A stretch of DNA of 64,000 nucleotides from Zasmidium citrigriseum (lineage: Eukaryota; Ascomycota; Dothideomycetes; Mycosphaerellales; Mycosphaerellaceae): contig NHNW01000024.1 in the NCBI GenBank assembly GCA_002786025.1, positions 372,001 to 436,000 on the forward strand, written 5' to 3'. Every line of letters begins with the position of its first letter. Position 1 is the first letter of the stretch. Under the pieces are notes generated by a model, which saw only the letters and a program-made list of their open reading frames with translations, ran no database searches and had not been told where the DNA came from. The position numbers were made by a program, and so were the translations under genes. Shown here piece by piece: positions 18,389 through 31,800 of this stretch.

Positions 18389-20417
18389 ATGGCTACACAG
18401 CTGGAGTCTACTCACACTGAGACCTCGTCGTCCTTCTCCCTCAACACATGTGATACCCCGCCCTCTACCGCGCCAACGCCTGCCGCGAATATGCCGAAAG
18501 ACAAGCTCCAATTTGACGGATTGTCCAAGGAAATCAAAGAGCTGGTCATCGAGCGGGTGGGCAACATATCAACACCGCCTTGGACGGAACACACATATCG
18601 CTGACTGCAGGCAGGTCATCCGTCCTACCGACCTCAAGACCGTCTGTCTCGTCAACAAGGAACTACACGAAATCGCTGTCCGCTATCTGTACCGAAATGT
18701 CTCACTCGACCTGGGGAGTCCCAACGACAACAAGTTGTCCGCCTTTCTCAGTCCCAAGAACATCGGTCTCCGACACATTAAGCAGCTACGCCTCTACCTC
18801 GCTACAGTTTACGACAAATGCAACCAGGAACAACAAGCCCAGTTCGCTGCCCGTATGATCCTCGAGTTCCTCCCGGAGGATTGCTTGGAGGAGTTCAGGT
18901 TAGTCCTAGAGCCGCCAGACGAAGAAGACGAGTAAATATGACTTATCACGCGTCTGACTTGGCTTATGAACGATGCTGATGCTAACAGGTTGGACAGTTG
19001 GTGCCCATGGAAGCCCTTCTCTACTGACAATCTCATGCTCCTCTACAAGAAGCAGCGCAAGATGAAATGGCTCGAGGTTATGGACCTTGACCGTGACGCA
19101 CTTCCCGAACTCAAGAAGGGCACCAAGCTCCAGCAGACCATGTTCCAGAATGCCAGGAAACTGGCTCTGTATCCGGAGAACCGCGAGACGCTCAACCTAA
19201 GCGGTTTCTATGTGGAGAAGACCAAGGACCAGCTCGAAGAGTTGATTGTCCACTGCAACTTCTCCTCAGACGCACCGGACAGTCGGGAACTCAACGATTC
19301 TGCCACTGCTCCCGGTCTCGTCTCAAACACGATCTTCAGCTGCATGACGCCGTTTGACAAGTGCACTCCCTTTCAAAACCTCAAGTCGCTACGTCTCCAC
19401 AGAATCAGCCTTCGGCATTGCGCAGAGACGTGGTGCAAGTTCATTGACTTTCACGAGATGCAGTATCTCCGCATCTATCACTGCCCTGGCGCAGATTCGC
19501 TCTTTGGCCAGCTGAGCAAGTCAACTCACCTGCCAAAACAGCTCAAGGTATTGGAATTTCAGCACAAAGACAACTCAGAAAACGAAGCACTGGTGGCATT
19601 GGACGGCTTTTTGTGCCTGGTGTCTGGTCTACGCGACCTCATCATCGATCTCGACCATGTCAAAGCCCTGCCAGCATCAGCAGGCATCGCGAAGCACGGC
19701 AGGACGTTGGAATTGCTTAACGTGCACTGCACGACAGAAGAGGATCACAACGCCATGGGCTCGTCAGACCGTGAGAAGGAAGAGCTGGTATGGGATTTTG
19801 ACGACTTTGACAAGATTTGTAAGGCTTGCAAGGACTTGGAGCAGCTCTCCTGCGCATGGCCGCCGACCAGCCTCATTCGAAGCCCGAGTGACGACTGGAG
19901 ATCATTCGAGATTGCTTGCGGGCATTTGCGGAACATGGTTACTTTGCACATCTCTACATGGCCTAGCAACAAACCGTCGACGCAATTTCTACCGAGACAA
20001 ATTTACGAGACGATGTTACAGGCTCTGGCGCAGCGTGGATTCGAGCTGGCTGCTGGACAGCACTCGTCTTCAAATCTGTCGCCCCCTGCACCATCCGATG
20101 ACGAGGAAGAAGAGAGCGACACTTCCGATCCCGAGTCTCTTCGGCCTGCTAAACTTCGCCTCATCGCCTTCGGCACCTCAGATAAGATCTACGAGCGGGA
20201 GGACAGCAAGAATCAGTTCATCTTTATACGATCGACCTGCTACGACGCGGAGGGCAAGCCGAAGGTATACTCAACTCCTGTCTCATGGACACTCCGACAA
20301 TTTCTGGAGCCTCGAAGCGACGTTCTGGACTTCGTACTGCACCAGAGCGACCGAAACAACAAGCCGCCGTGCCGCGACTACCGTGAAACCAGCGCCTGGG
20401 GAGATGAGGATGAGTAA
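18389..20417 (+). CDS. F-box-like / leucine-rich fungal protein, three exons
   Basis: Exons 18389-18556, 18615-18898 and 18989-20417, giving 626 residues. Intron 1 (58 nt, weak GTGGGC donor, CTGAC branch, GGCAG acceptor) joins KELVIERV to IRPTDLKTVCLVNKELHEIA. Intron 2 (90 nt, GTTAGT ... CTAACAG) joins CLEEFR to LDSWCPWK. The first exons give an F-box-like helix pair (LSKEIKELVIERV ... LKTVCLVNKELHEIAVRYLYRNVSLDL) common in fungal F-box proteins. The rest shows scattered leucine-rich segments (FQNLKSLRLHRISLRHC, LKVLEFQHKD) and an acidic SDDEEEESDTSD patch near the C-terminus. Such proteins usually act as SCF ubiquitin-ligase adaptors; the target is unknown. The intron 1 donor is non-optimal, so RNA evidence could shift that junction. 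The general family is fairly sure, the function is not. Confidence 0.75.
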
Positions 20418-21042
20418 GTGAGCCTGCGAGGTGCGCCCTTTTTTCATTATGCTTTACTGCTTTGCAAGTGTGGTCGTGGAATGGAGTTTGCTAATGGAAT
20501 AAGAATCAGGTTCGTCATCGACTAGCTTCACGACGTCCTTCGATCTCTCGCCACGCGGAACAGGCAAGCATACGGCATCAGCTCGGGCGTAACTTGGAAC
20601 ATCGATTGAATCTCTTGGGCACATTGGACGGGCAACACGAAAAAGGCATTGACAATACGGTGCGATATTGGGTCTTGTAAGATGGAGGAGACAAATGATT
20701 TTGGTGTCTTGAGGACCCATGAAGATGAACAGCAAAAAGCGAGCGAAATTGGACTCTCTTGATACCCCTGGAAGAGCAAAAGTTTTAGGTAGATAACGGG
20801 ACAATGTGATCACGAGGTAATGTTTGGTAGAAGAATCTCGGTCTTCACGTCACCTTTCTGCTTTCACTCGTGGTATACAGCGAGTCGGCGAGGGACGCGA
20901 ATGACCTATGCCTTTCGCGTTGCATTCAACATGGCATGCATCAGCCCGAAGAACGTATATCTGGCCCTCCGCTAAGCGTTGATTCTTAGCACCAACTGAC
21001 ATCCTCAGCCTTACCTTTCTCTCATCGAAGCACTCACCCACC
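20418..21042. other. Intergenic region
   Basis: 625 bp. Open frames on the minus strand at about 20,450-20,810 overlap one another in two frames and resemble no family, so they are treated as chance. The last 100 bp before 21043 are C/T-rich, consistent with a leader. Confidence 0.45.
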
Positions 21043-22059
21043 ATGTGCTACAAAATCCCCCACACCTGGACCTGCGGCCACACCTACGCCTGGTCGCCCG
21101 TCCACTGCCCCATCGCCACAGCCTCGCACCTCCAACCCACCGAACACTGCGGCCAACCCATGGCCCCCGGCGATCCCAACTGGATAATCAAAGAAGACAT
21201 GCCCTGCCCGGAATGTCAACACAAAGACTCAGATTCCTCATCCTCAAGCTCAAACAAGGCCAAAAAGACAGAAGACGCCCCGATCCCCAGCAGCATAACC
21301 CACGAACTCGCCGCCCTCGAACGCGAACTCGAAGACCTCGAAACCAGCGACCTGGACACGGCACTCCGCGAATCCGCACACCACCACTCCCTCCTCCACG
21401 AAGCGCATCTCGAGGAAGCGAAAAAGAAGTCCCTGGCCGAGGCGCCGGAACAGCAGAGTCTGGAGGCTTATGCGGAGGCTATGCAGCAAGCGAGGGAGGC
21501 GAGTCAGAGGCATTGGGAGGAGGAGTTGGGAATGGGGGTTTATGTTGATCATGAGGAGGCTGTGAAACGGGCGAGGTTGGAGAGTTATAGGGAGTTGTTG
21601 GAGGGGTATAAGGCTTTAAGGGGGAGGGTTGGGGAGGGGGTGGAGGGCGAAAAGGAAGGTGGTTGTGGGGAGGGTTCGAAGGCTGTGGATACTGCTGCTA
21701 CTCCTGCTACGAGTCCTGCTCCCAAGAAATCCCGCAGCTGGCGCTGGCCTTTCCAAGACGATGAGCATCGCCAGCTATACGAAGACGACAATGCCACCGC
21801 ACCCGCACCCGCTGCTGCGTCGTCATCCGCCTCGGAGCGAAGGTTGCGGGAAGGAGCTGCGAATGCGGACCCTGCAGAAAGCTTCGCTCGACGTTCGACG
21901 AGCCACGCGAGCACCGCCAGTCAGCCTGCAGGCGACGAGACCGATGTCGAAAGACCTGAGAAGTCTACTCGTGAAGTCCATTTCGCAAGGCAGAGGAGTC
22001 GACATCGAAGTGTCTTTTCGAAGTTTCGATCCAAGAGCAAGGGCGGCGACGAGAAGTGA
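21043..22059 (+). CDS. Hypothetical protein with Cys/His-rich N-terminus and coiled-coil middle
   Basis: Single exon, 338 residues, ATG in a good context (CACCATG). The first 60 residues contain spaced Cys and His (C2, H7, C11, H13, then C-x-x-C in PCPEC) that could bind zinc; I do not recognise a named domain. A Ser-rich linker is followed by a Glu/Leu/Ala helix (ELAALERELEDLETSDLD) and further acidic helical sequence to about residue 190, likely coiled coil. The C-terminal third is Ala/Ser-rich and basic, ending in SKFRSKSKGG. No signal peptide or membrane segment. Codon composition switches from C-rich (21,050-21,420) to G-rich (21,430-21,700) in mid-gene. A real gene by reading-frame length, start context and composition, with unknown function; probably a lineage-restricted intracellular protein. 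Confidence 0.7.
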   Translation: MCYKIPHTWTCGHTYAWSPVHCPIATASHLQPTEHCGQPMAPGDPNWIIKEDMPCPECQHKDSDSSSSSSNKAKKTEDAPIPSSITHELAALERELEDLETSDLDTALRESAHHHSLLHEAHLEEAKKKSLAEAPEQQSLEAYAEAMQQAREASQRHWEEELGMGVYVDHEEAVKRARLESYRELLEGYKALRGRVGEGVEGEKEGGCGEGSKAVDTAATPATSPAPKKSRSWRWPFQDDEHRQLYEDDNATAPAPAAASSSASERRLREGAANADPAESFARRSTSHASTASQPAGDETDVERPEKSTREVHFARQRSRHRSVFSKFRSKSKGGDEK

Positions 22060-22822
22060 GCACGTCTAGCCGTCGTGCTCAGCCCGACGGTGATGATGGA
22101 TTTATCTTGCGGTGATCAACTTGGGTCGACGACCTTCTTCATCAGGAAGGAGCTTCATTATCGATGACATTCCAGTCGAAGTCGTCGTCAGCAAAGCACC
22201 GACGTCGTCCAATATGGCTTGGCGTATCATCCAGCAAGGCGTAGTTCTCATTCGTACAGCTCCCCTGTAATCGATCCATGGTACCTTCCTTCCTCTCCTT
22301 CGTAAAGGCTATAGCGAATGCCGTTTTCTCTCAGGTCCGTCGTTCAACCTTATTAGAATTAGGTAGATCTCCTGGCCCCAGGCCACGCGCTCGTATGTAC
22401 ATCCAATGAGACGCCTGGGGCCTTCCATGCGTTTAGTAGTGCTCTTCCAAATCGCTACTCTTTCTGTTTCTTGAAACTCTAATCTTCTTTGGAGAATTTT
22501 AGGAGATTCGATATCCGTCGTCGGTGCTGCACGTGGCCGTTCATGGGATTTTTCGGCTCGGTGGCTGTCGCTTTCGACGTCGTCTCACCGCGTTTGCGTG
22601 CGAAGCCTGCGGTGTACGAGGAACTTTGCGGTAGAGAATTACACATTAGCTTTGGTTCTGTTTCTATTCGTGGGTGTGTTGTGCGCGTTTCGTGTCTTCA
22701 TTGGCTTCGAGCAAGATGTATCTCTCTTTCCAGAACAAACTCCTCCGCTATGCAAAGCGAGATTATGCTAATGTGCTAGGTCTGATGATGGGGGTAACAG
22801 TGTATGTGGTGAAATGGGAGCC
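22060..22822. other. Convergent intergenic region
   Basis: 763 bp between the 3' ends of a plus-strand and a minus-strand gene, so it needs only terminators. It is T/C-rich with no motif-bearing frame. A plus-strand open frame at 22,674-23,099 runs antisense into the glycosyltransferase and is rejected. Confidence 0.45.
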
Positions 22823-24802
22823 CTACGGTGTCCTGAGGCTCAAGTCTCTCCAGGGTTTGAGCGCGAGCTGTGGCTTCAAGCTGACGACGTATGTCAAGCG
22901 GTCCGTGAACAGATGGCTCAGCACCGCCTGCATGGCCGGAATGGCTCCAAAGATGAAGCCTCCAATCGGGAACATCGCAGCTTCGAACAGACCTGCGACT
23001 TGGAAGACGTTTGGTGTGAAGCCATCGGCCTCTTCCATATCCTCGAGCATACCGGCTCGGCGCATCTCTTCCTTTCGAAGTCCCACGCATAGGCGATGAT
23101 AGCGTTCGTAGAGGTAGAAGAATGTCAGCATGGTGCAGAATCCGATAAGTCGGCAGAATCCAGAGAAGTCGAGCGCAATCTTGAGGAAATGGGGGACCAG
23201 GAAGCTCGGAACAAATGCCGAATAGATGCTGGAGGTCGTTAAAATCACAGCCAGATGGATGGGTAGAAAGTGCGCCTCGAAAAGTCGGTGGTAGAGCGTG
23301 AAGAGGTTGTACTTGTGAATCGACTTCGGTGGTGGCGGTGCGTGCTCGTGATCGGCGCCCTTGGGAATGAGTGATTTGTGAAGTCCAGTAGACGTGTAGA
23401 ATGCGGTCCAATTCGAACTGCTCTTCGTTAGCTCATTGCGCTCTTGTGTGCAAGGCTCGTCTACGGACTTTGGCGCGCTCAGAGGGCAATCATCCTGTCC
23501 GCGCTTCGCCTTGCGATGCCTCTCCACCATCTTGACTGTCTCGCGGATGGTGAAGCCAGTATCGAGGGATCCCCACATGTGCCTGAGAGCCTGCTTGTAA
23601 CGAGCCTGGAGACCCAGGTAGTACCCAGTGATGCCTGCTTGTCCGCTGCTGACGTTGCACTGGCTTGCAGCAGCGTGAACGATCTGTACCTTGAGGTTTC
23701 CAGACAAGGCAAAGAAGCACTTGAGGTACATGTGCATGTCCTCTCCAATTGCGCCTGGACCAGTGTCCCAACCGCCCACGTGCTCAACAAGGGTCATGGG
23801 CAGCGAATACACGGATGTCGGGATGCAGACACTGGATCCGGTATACAGACTAGATAGACCGGCTCCAGCCCACATCAGATCGGCTGTGCGCACGAACAGT
23901 GGAACGTGGTGCAGGTTGCGATCGAAAACCAGAGGTGGCACATAGATGGTCGTCTCGTTAGATTCGGCAAACTCGGTGTGCAGGCGCGAGATTTGAGTGA
24001 AGTAGCGTGCAGAGAGATGCGTGTCGGCTGTGAGTACGATGTCAGTGCTGCTGTAACACAGAAAGGGACCGATTCACATACCATCCATTACAGTGATTAT
24101 GACGTTCTGCTTGACATGCTCCTCATGGTAGTCTTTCGAGACTTGCTTAGCAGCCCAAGACTCGTTGCTGCTTTTACCTTGAGCCTCTCCTGGAATGTTC
24201 GAAGGGTGGACGGTGTAGCTCATCCGAAAGAACGATTTCTCGAACGTTGCGCACAAGCTGGCTGCTTTGAAGGCGGACTTCTCTTCCTTCTCCTCCATGG
24301 CCAAGTAGACCTACGCATCGTTAGAAGTTCCTCTCAAAGGTCAGAGAAGATGGAGAGATTCACGCACGTGATAGCTTGTTCGAGCTTGCATGTGTGATGC
24401 CATGACTCGCAATGTCTCCTCCAATGTGGCCATCTCTTCTTTGTATGCAGGCAGAATGATCACGAACAGCGGGACCGGCAGCTGTTCTGTAGCCTTCTCA
24501 TTGTTGATGCTTTGCACACGCGGTCTACGACCAGTGGGCATGTCGTTTCCCGCCTCCCTCATCTTTTTGAGAACATCCCTCATAGACCAGCATACTCGAA
24601 CAGGAAAGACGATCGATAGGATATGGAGTAGGACGGTGTAGACGCTGAGCACGAGCTGCGGAATGGTTGCTTCGCCGGTGTGGTTCCCACTCTCGCCTTT
24701 GCCGTACGGGGAGATGATCAAGGAGGTGAACAGCAGGACGAAGACGAACACAACGCTTAAACCTGGAATGCAGCGTGTGAGCCAGACATATGTGCTAGCC
24801 AT
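22823..24802 (-). CDS. Multipass GT2-family glycosyltransferase (polysaccharide-synthase-like)
   Basis: Exons on the minus strand: 24802-24368, 24310-24082, 24027-22823, giving 622 residues. Introns of 57 nt (GTGCGT) and 54 nt (GTATGT) were placed by frame; intron 2 splits the codon that creates the catalytic D-A-D motif (residues 221-223, VMDADTHL). The processive-GT2 signatures are in order: VIILPAYKEE (nucleotide-sugar binding), DxD, GED (317-318, in AIGEDMHMYLK; catalytic base region) and a QxxRx-type QARYKQALRHMWG near 362-374. Two N-terminal membrane helices and about three C-terminal ones flank the cytosolic core, as in chitin- and cellulose-synthase-like enzymes. Expected role: transfer of a nucleotide-sugar unit to a membrane or wall polysaccharide; the sugar is unknown. 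Similar fungal GT2 proteins affect hyphal growth and virulence on plants, but orthology to any of them is not established here. Confidence 0.85.
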
Positions 24803-26587
24803 GCTGGGCGAATGGAAAGAATTGTCGCTAGGTGTTCATGCGCGGAGGGAGCGTGGTCGTGGTCGTCGAGAGGAAGGGAGCTGGGAGGTGCTCCCGCGGC
24901 TCAGAGGGCGTCGATGGTGTGTTGCTGCAGTCGAGCGCGTGAAATGTTGCAGCTCCAGGGACCTTTGCAGGACACCCTTTGCTTTCCCCCACGTGCTAAA
25001 GTTGCCAATGGTCGATTCGCCGGCGTGTTCAATTCCGCGAAAACTGTTGGTCAATTGCGGGACAGCAAGCACTGCGCCGGCTCCCTGGCAGATCGCAAAG
25101 ACGAAAGAGATCAGCAGATAAAGAGCGCGTCGTTGCACACCCACCTGTCGAAAGCCTGGGCAGGCTGCGAGCGTTCATGGTTTTGTTAAAGGTGCTCCAT
25201 TCCCATCATCTTGGCGGGTTGGCCGGGAATTTCAACCAATCAAGTCAACCGTATAGCGGGCCCGAGAACGTATCATCAGCAAAGTGAGGTCTTCGTCACC
25301 CCCTTCGCCACGTCTGTCCGCCAGCGAGCTACCCGTTTGACGTGCAGCGGCAACGAAATGGCCATCGAACTCTACCAGCTCGTACGCGGTCACGGCTTGG
25401 GGGGCGACCCTTGCTGGCGACCGCTCATCGTTTGGGTCTCGTATGGCTCGGCGTACGTCGAAGGGTGGCTGCACAGCCTCCCGGCGGCTTGTCTTGGTCC
25501 TGCTTCAGATTGGTGAAGCTCGATGGGACAATCATGAACGTCTGTATGTGCCTTGCATCGGAGAATGGGCCGTCAGTCAATTCGCCGTGATGATATGAGA
25601 TCCTCCAGCCCGCCGTGCCTCGTCGATGCAATACAGTGGGCCATTTCCCTCGTACTCTGCCAAGGATGCATCTTCTCCAAGACCAGCGTGCCATTTTGGG
25701 GCAGTTGGTGCGCTCGCCGCGATGGTATGGAGAGAGGATTGTCAAGAATGTGCAAAATGCCCAGTAGCTCAGCCGCACGAATCAAGGTGTTTGGGCGCGT
25801 CGCGGGGCAAGATCAGCGACATCGTTCGTATCGCACCACCCTTCATGTAGGACGGGAGAGGCAGAAGCAGCCAGAGAGTGCTACATTTGGGGTCGGCAGG
25901 CGAAATATAAGGCAGAGCATGAGAATAGGACGGAAGGTCCATCGACCGAGTTCCATGGCGAGGTGGAACACGGAATCGCGACAACAGGGTCTTGGCTCGC
26001 ATTGTGCCATAGAATCCATGCCGTGGATGCACAGGAAGTCCGGCGGTGGTACTTGAACGACGAAGAGCTGTCACGGGGCGCCAAACTGATGCAACAGAGG
26101 CATTGTTGTGCTTTGAGGCGTCGTCGCCAGGGCGTTTCACTGCTGATACCTCTTGTGGCTCTCTGAACTCACGCGGAGCTCCAGCCTCCTTCATTGCTCC
26201 AGGTGTTTGCGGCGCGTAGCGATAGACGACCTTGTGAAAGTCGAGACACTCTCGCTCAGCTCAAGGTGACCGCATTCATCGTGGTGTCTGTGTAGCGACG
26301 CATTCCTGATATGATGAATTGTCGACCACATCTGCTTTGGAAGAGCTGTTTGAGTCTGTGGCATGCGTAAGTGTTCGATTGACTGAGCGCAAGTGAGGTT
26401 TGTTGGTCTCGTGCTCGTTGCGACTTCTACTTCTGTCCGCGTGACGTCAAACATCGCATGGCGTGGCTGCCTGCCTGGCAACCGTTCCTGCACCAGCTCG
26501 CCTCACAGCTACCAGCTACCTACCTCTTCCTCTGCTCCATCACCATCCCATCCCAACTCCCCATCCTCATCAACACCATCTCCAACC
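24803..26587. other. 1.8 kb divergent intergenic region
   Basis: Shared promoter space between the GT2 gene (-) and proteinase A (+). Several overlapping frames at 25,340-26,190 on both strands mirror each other and carry no motif, signal peptide or membrane helix. I find no gene, repeat or RNA that I can support. The final 80 bp is a pyrimidine-rich leader. Confidence 0.45.
26511..26587 (+). promoter_or_regulatory. Pyrimidine-rich leader of proteinase A gene
   Basis: Almost pure C/T/A sequence (CTACCTCTTCCTCTGCTCC-like) directly before the ATG at 26588, ending CAACCATGA. CT-rich tracts just upstream of the start are typical of well-expressed fungal genes; promoter activity is inferred. Confidence 0.35.
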
Positions 26588-27890
<1,303 letters not shown>

Positions 27891-28824
27891 GCAGATACAT
27901 CTGTTGTAGTACTACACGAGGAGCAGCGCCTAGTACGGGCATCTCTGGCATTTGAGCTTCGCGGAGTTGACGAAGCCCAGGATGAGGAAAGCTTCGAGCA
28001 GATTGTGTACCTAGTACGGTAATGACCGCAGACGAAGAAGAGCGCGGATCTCATAGCGTAGTCGATGTATTCATGACAATAGCATTTGAAAACTCATCAA
28101 GCCGCGTACATTCGTTCGAGGGTGCTCCTTGTAAAAAGTGAGATGTCAGGAAGAGTCTTCCGTACCTGCATGCATTGTATATGCGCTTGCACTGACGGTC
28201 GCTGTCTATACTAAAGCGAGCATAGAGTACACACGAATACAGAGTGTACCATAGATGAGAATGGATCCAGTATTACCAATACTATGGCAAAAAGAAAGAG
28301 AACTGTTATCTCCAATATCAGTACCCGCGCTCGGTACCTCGATCACATGCTCAGGAATGGCAGATCGTCGGCCGGCTCGCGGGACCCTGGCTTCGAGATC
28401 ATCGTCACCCGACCTCGACTCTCGACTCTCGCGCCATCTTTCACACAACAGCCCTACCTAATCTTCTAATCAATTTCGCCCTTCTCCAGTCCATCACGGT
28501 AGCCCGCCTGCTGCCTGAACCGTCACCTGCATGCGCCAAGATGTAGCGATTCCGATTCTCTGGTAACGAGCGAACGGTTGAGTGCAGTGCATCAGCATAG
28601 CTTGTTCTTGTTCGTCGTGCAACTGGGCGGCCTCCGGACCTCGACGGCCTGATTCTATAATACAGCATTTTGATTCGCGTGGGAAAGAGGCGTGAAAGAC
28701 GAGGCGAGTGAGGCGGCGGCAATCGGCGAGACAGCAATCACCGGTGAATGACTCCAGCACGTGTGAGACCGCGTTCACGTGTTCGACTCACTTTCCAAAC
28801 TACTTGCGCCTTCACTCAGTCGCC
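27891..28824. other. Intergenic region
   Basis: 934 bp between proteinase A and ATG26. Sequence just before 28825 reads in frame with ATG26 from a GTG at 28708 but contains no ATG, so it is treated as leader. No other feature seen. Confidence 0.45.
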
Positions 28825-31800
28825 ATGACTTCACCCTCTTCGTCACAACCCCGCCAACCCCGCCGACACTCGAGCTCCTCCAAAGAGCGTGCCGGCCGCA
28901 AGATGGCCATACCACGAGTACGCAGTCGAGAAGCCATGGAGCTACCAGACCACCTCAAGTTCGACGAGGACGAGGATGTCGACGATGGCACCGGAATCGG
29001 CAAAGAAGGCACCGCGCGCGCCGCACATCAGAGCGTGTACGGCATCATCGCTGCAATGCAGAACCAAGCCAACTTCCAAGCTTTGTATCCTCAGGACAGT
29101 GGAACCGAGAGTGAGGGCGACTACGACGACGACAGCACGAGTAATAGCAAGGGACATGGGAGGCCATCAGTCCAGAGTCATGGTCAGCAAAAGAGCAGTG
29201 GGAGTTCGCAGCAAGAGAAGCTAGAGGTGAAGACGCATGGGCAAAAGAAGAGCGAGAACAGTCTGGCTCGGAGCTTCTTCAAACCTACGAAAGAGAAGGG
29301 TGGTGTTCATGGAGACGACCCGATGACGCAGTCTCAATTGCTGCCGCCCCGCGGTTCGCAAGCAGAGGAGCTGGAACAACCAAAATCGATACGCACGAAC
29401 ACGCCGGTACTGGACCGCAAGTTACAGGCCATGGTAAAAGCACAGACGAAGCCTTCTAGCGCTTCGGTTCCTTCGAAGAGCAAGGACGAGAAGGACTCGG
29501 GTGGAGAGGCGCCAAAGTCGCTGTCAACGGTTGTCGCCAACATGTTCAACTTCGAGGAACCCGAGGAGGTCATTTCTGAGTACTCCTGCTGGTACACTCA
29601 AAACGTCATGCTGCAAGGGTTGTTTTACATCACTACAAAGCATGCCTGCTTCTACAGCTACCTGCAGAAGAAGACCAACTCAGTACTGAAGCAGGGGCAA
29701 ATTGGAAAGCGAAGCAAACATGGCTATCGATACCATCGATACTGGTTTGTGCTCAAGGGCGGCAGCTTCTCATATTTCAAGAGCTCCGCCGATCCGTACT
29801 TTCCTCTTGGTGGTGTCGATCTTCGGTACGCCATCTCTGCAGAAATCTCAACCCCTGAGACTGGCAAGGACGCAACAGACTTTACCATCACGACTGCGGA
29901 TAGAGTGTACTTCTACAGGGCAGACACATCCATGTCCGCAAGAGAGTGGGTGAAGCAGCTCCAGAAGGTCATCTTCAGAATCCATAACGAGGGCGACTCG
30001 GTCAAGCTCTCGCTACCGCTTGAGAATATCCTTGACGTCGAGTGTACGAGCGTTTTCGATTTTTCGGAAACTGTCAAGCTCCATGTCATTTCCGGGGACG
30101 ATACCTATGCCGTTGACGATTACTTCTTCACCTTTTTCAACTTTGGCAAGGAGGCCGCGGAATTGCTCCAGGAAAAGACTGGCGGCAACAAAGCCAGGAC
30201 ACCTCCGAACGAGGACAGGCTTGGCCCAACGCGTACGATGCAAGAAGCTTCAAGGACCCCTTCGCACAGCCTGCGGTCTCCCTCTGGACGTGCTCGGGAG
30301 CCTGTACGCTCTTCACTCTCACCGCTCTCAGCTGGCCGCATCGCCAGCCCACGTTCCAGCAACGAGTACGACCGGTTGGATACTCAGGCGAGCGGTGCGA
30401 GCGTAGATCGAGCCAAAGCGATCGTCCACGGGAAGAACCAGAACGGCAGCCCCGTCAGTCGGACCAGATGGAGTCAATCACCTCGATCATCCCTCATGCA
30501 AGAGTCGACGGAAAGCTTTGTCACTTCCTCCGAAAATGCTGCCAGCACATCTACGCTCGGCGATGCGATCAATCCAGATATGTCTGCCAGCATGATGTTG
30601 ACTGATGATGGCATGTTCAATCGCCCGACCCTGCGATCTGCTCAGGTGCAACGTGTCGGCTCAAGCAGGGCTGCCGAGCGTCTGCGAGCAGAGACGCAGG
30701 AGTCTTCTCGTGAAAGCAGTACAGAGCGCGTCCGCGCTCAAACTCCAGGTCGACAGCCTACGGAGCAAGGTATCAGCGATCGCCCGCATCCACAGCGTCC
30801 GGATAGTGGCGGTTCTGGCCGAACTGTGGGTGCGGAAGAGAAGAAGATGTCCAAGCCAGTCGATATCAAAGGTCCAGGGCGCCTGGTGCGTGGTATCTCC
30901 ATGCCGATTCAGCATGCCATGACCGTTGCTGAGATGGTGCGCTCGTCGGGAAAGCGAGTGGGATCGATTCTCAGTAGCAGTCCCAAGACGTACATGTCCA
31001 ACTTCTCGGAAGCATTCGCGGGCGGCAAGCGTCACTACACAGACGTTGGCGGCATATCGCCCGACGACAGCGTTCGAGATACCGAAACTGACTCGGAATA
31101 CGCAATACACGAGCAGCGCATGAGGGAGCATTTCAAGTTGCCTCAGACCGAGAAGCTTCTGTCAACGTTCTACTGCTGGCTACACCGGACGATCCCCGTC
31201 TACGGCAAGATCTACCTGACATCAAGTCGATTCTGCTTTCGCAGTCTGCTCTACGGAACGAACACGAAGCTTGTCATCCCTTACCAGCAAGTAATTACTG
31301 TCCAAAAACAGTCAGGATTTCGCTGGGGCTATCCGGGCATGATAGCGGTCATCCGTGGACACGAAGAGCTCTTCTTCGACTTCTACTCCTTCGAACTCCG
31401 AGACGATGCTGTGGTCACCGTTATTCAGAAGCTGGATACTGGATATGAGGCTGCCGCTCAGTCCACGATACTAACTGAGCAGGAAAGCCATGCCGCTGCC
31501 GCCGCTGCCGCCGAGAACGAATTGCTGCGAGAAGCGAGAAAGGATGGAAACGCTGACCATGATCTCCAGTTACCTCAGGGCTTCGATCCCCTTGCACCCA
31601 ATGTCCCTCCGATCTTACTGGACGATGGCACCCAATCGACACCTGCAATCAAGCCGGACAAGCCGCTCCGCATCGTTTGCTTGACCATTGGAACACGCGG
31701 TGACGTTCAGCCATTCATCGCACTTTGCAAGGGACTGATGGCCGACGGTCACCGATGCAAGATTGTGACTCACGCTGAGTTCAAGCCTTGGATCGAGAAG

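Noticed and set aside
22674..23099. Plus-strand 141-codon frame antisense to the GT2 gene
   Set aside because: The opposite strand carries conserved GT2 C-terminal membrane sequence in a solved exon.
25340..26194. Overlapping open frames on both strands upstream of proteinase A
   Set aside because: Mutually antisense, motif-free and rich in residues expected from GC-biased non-coding DNA.
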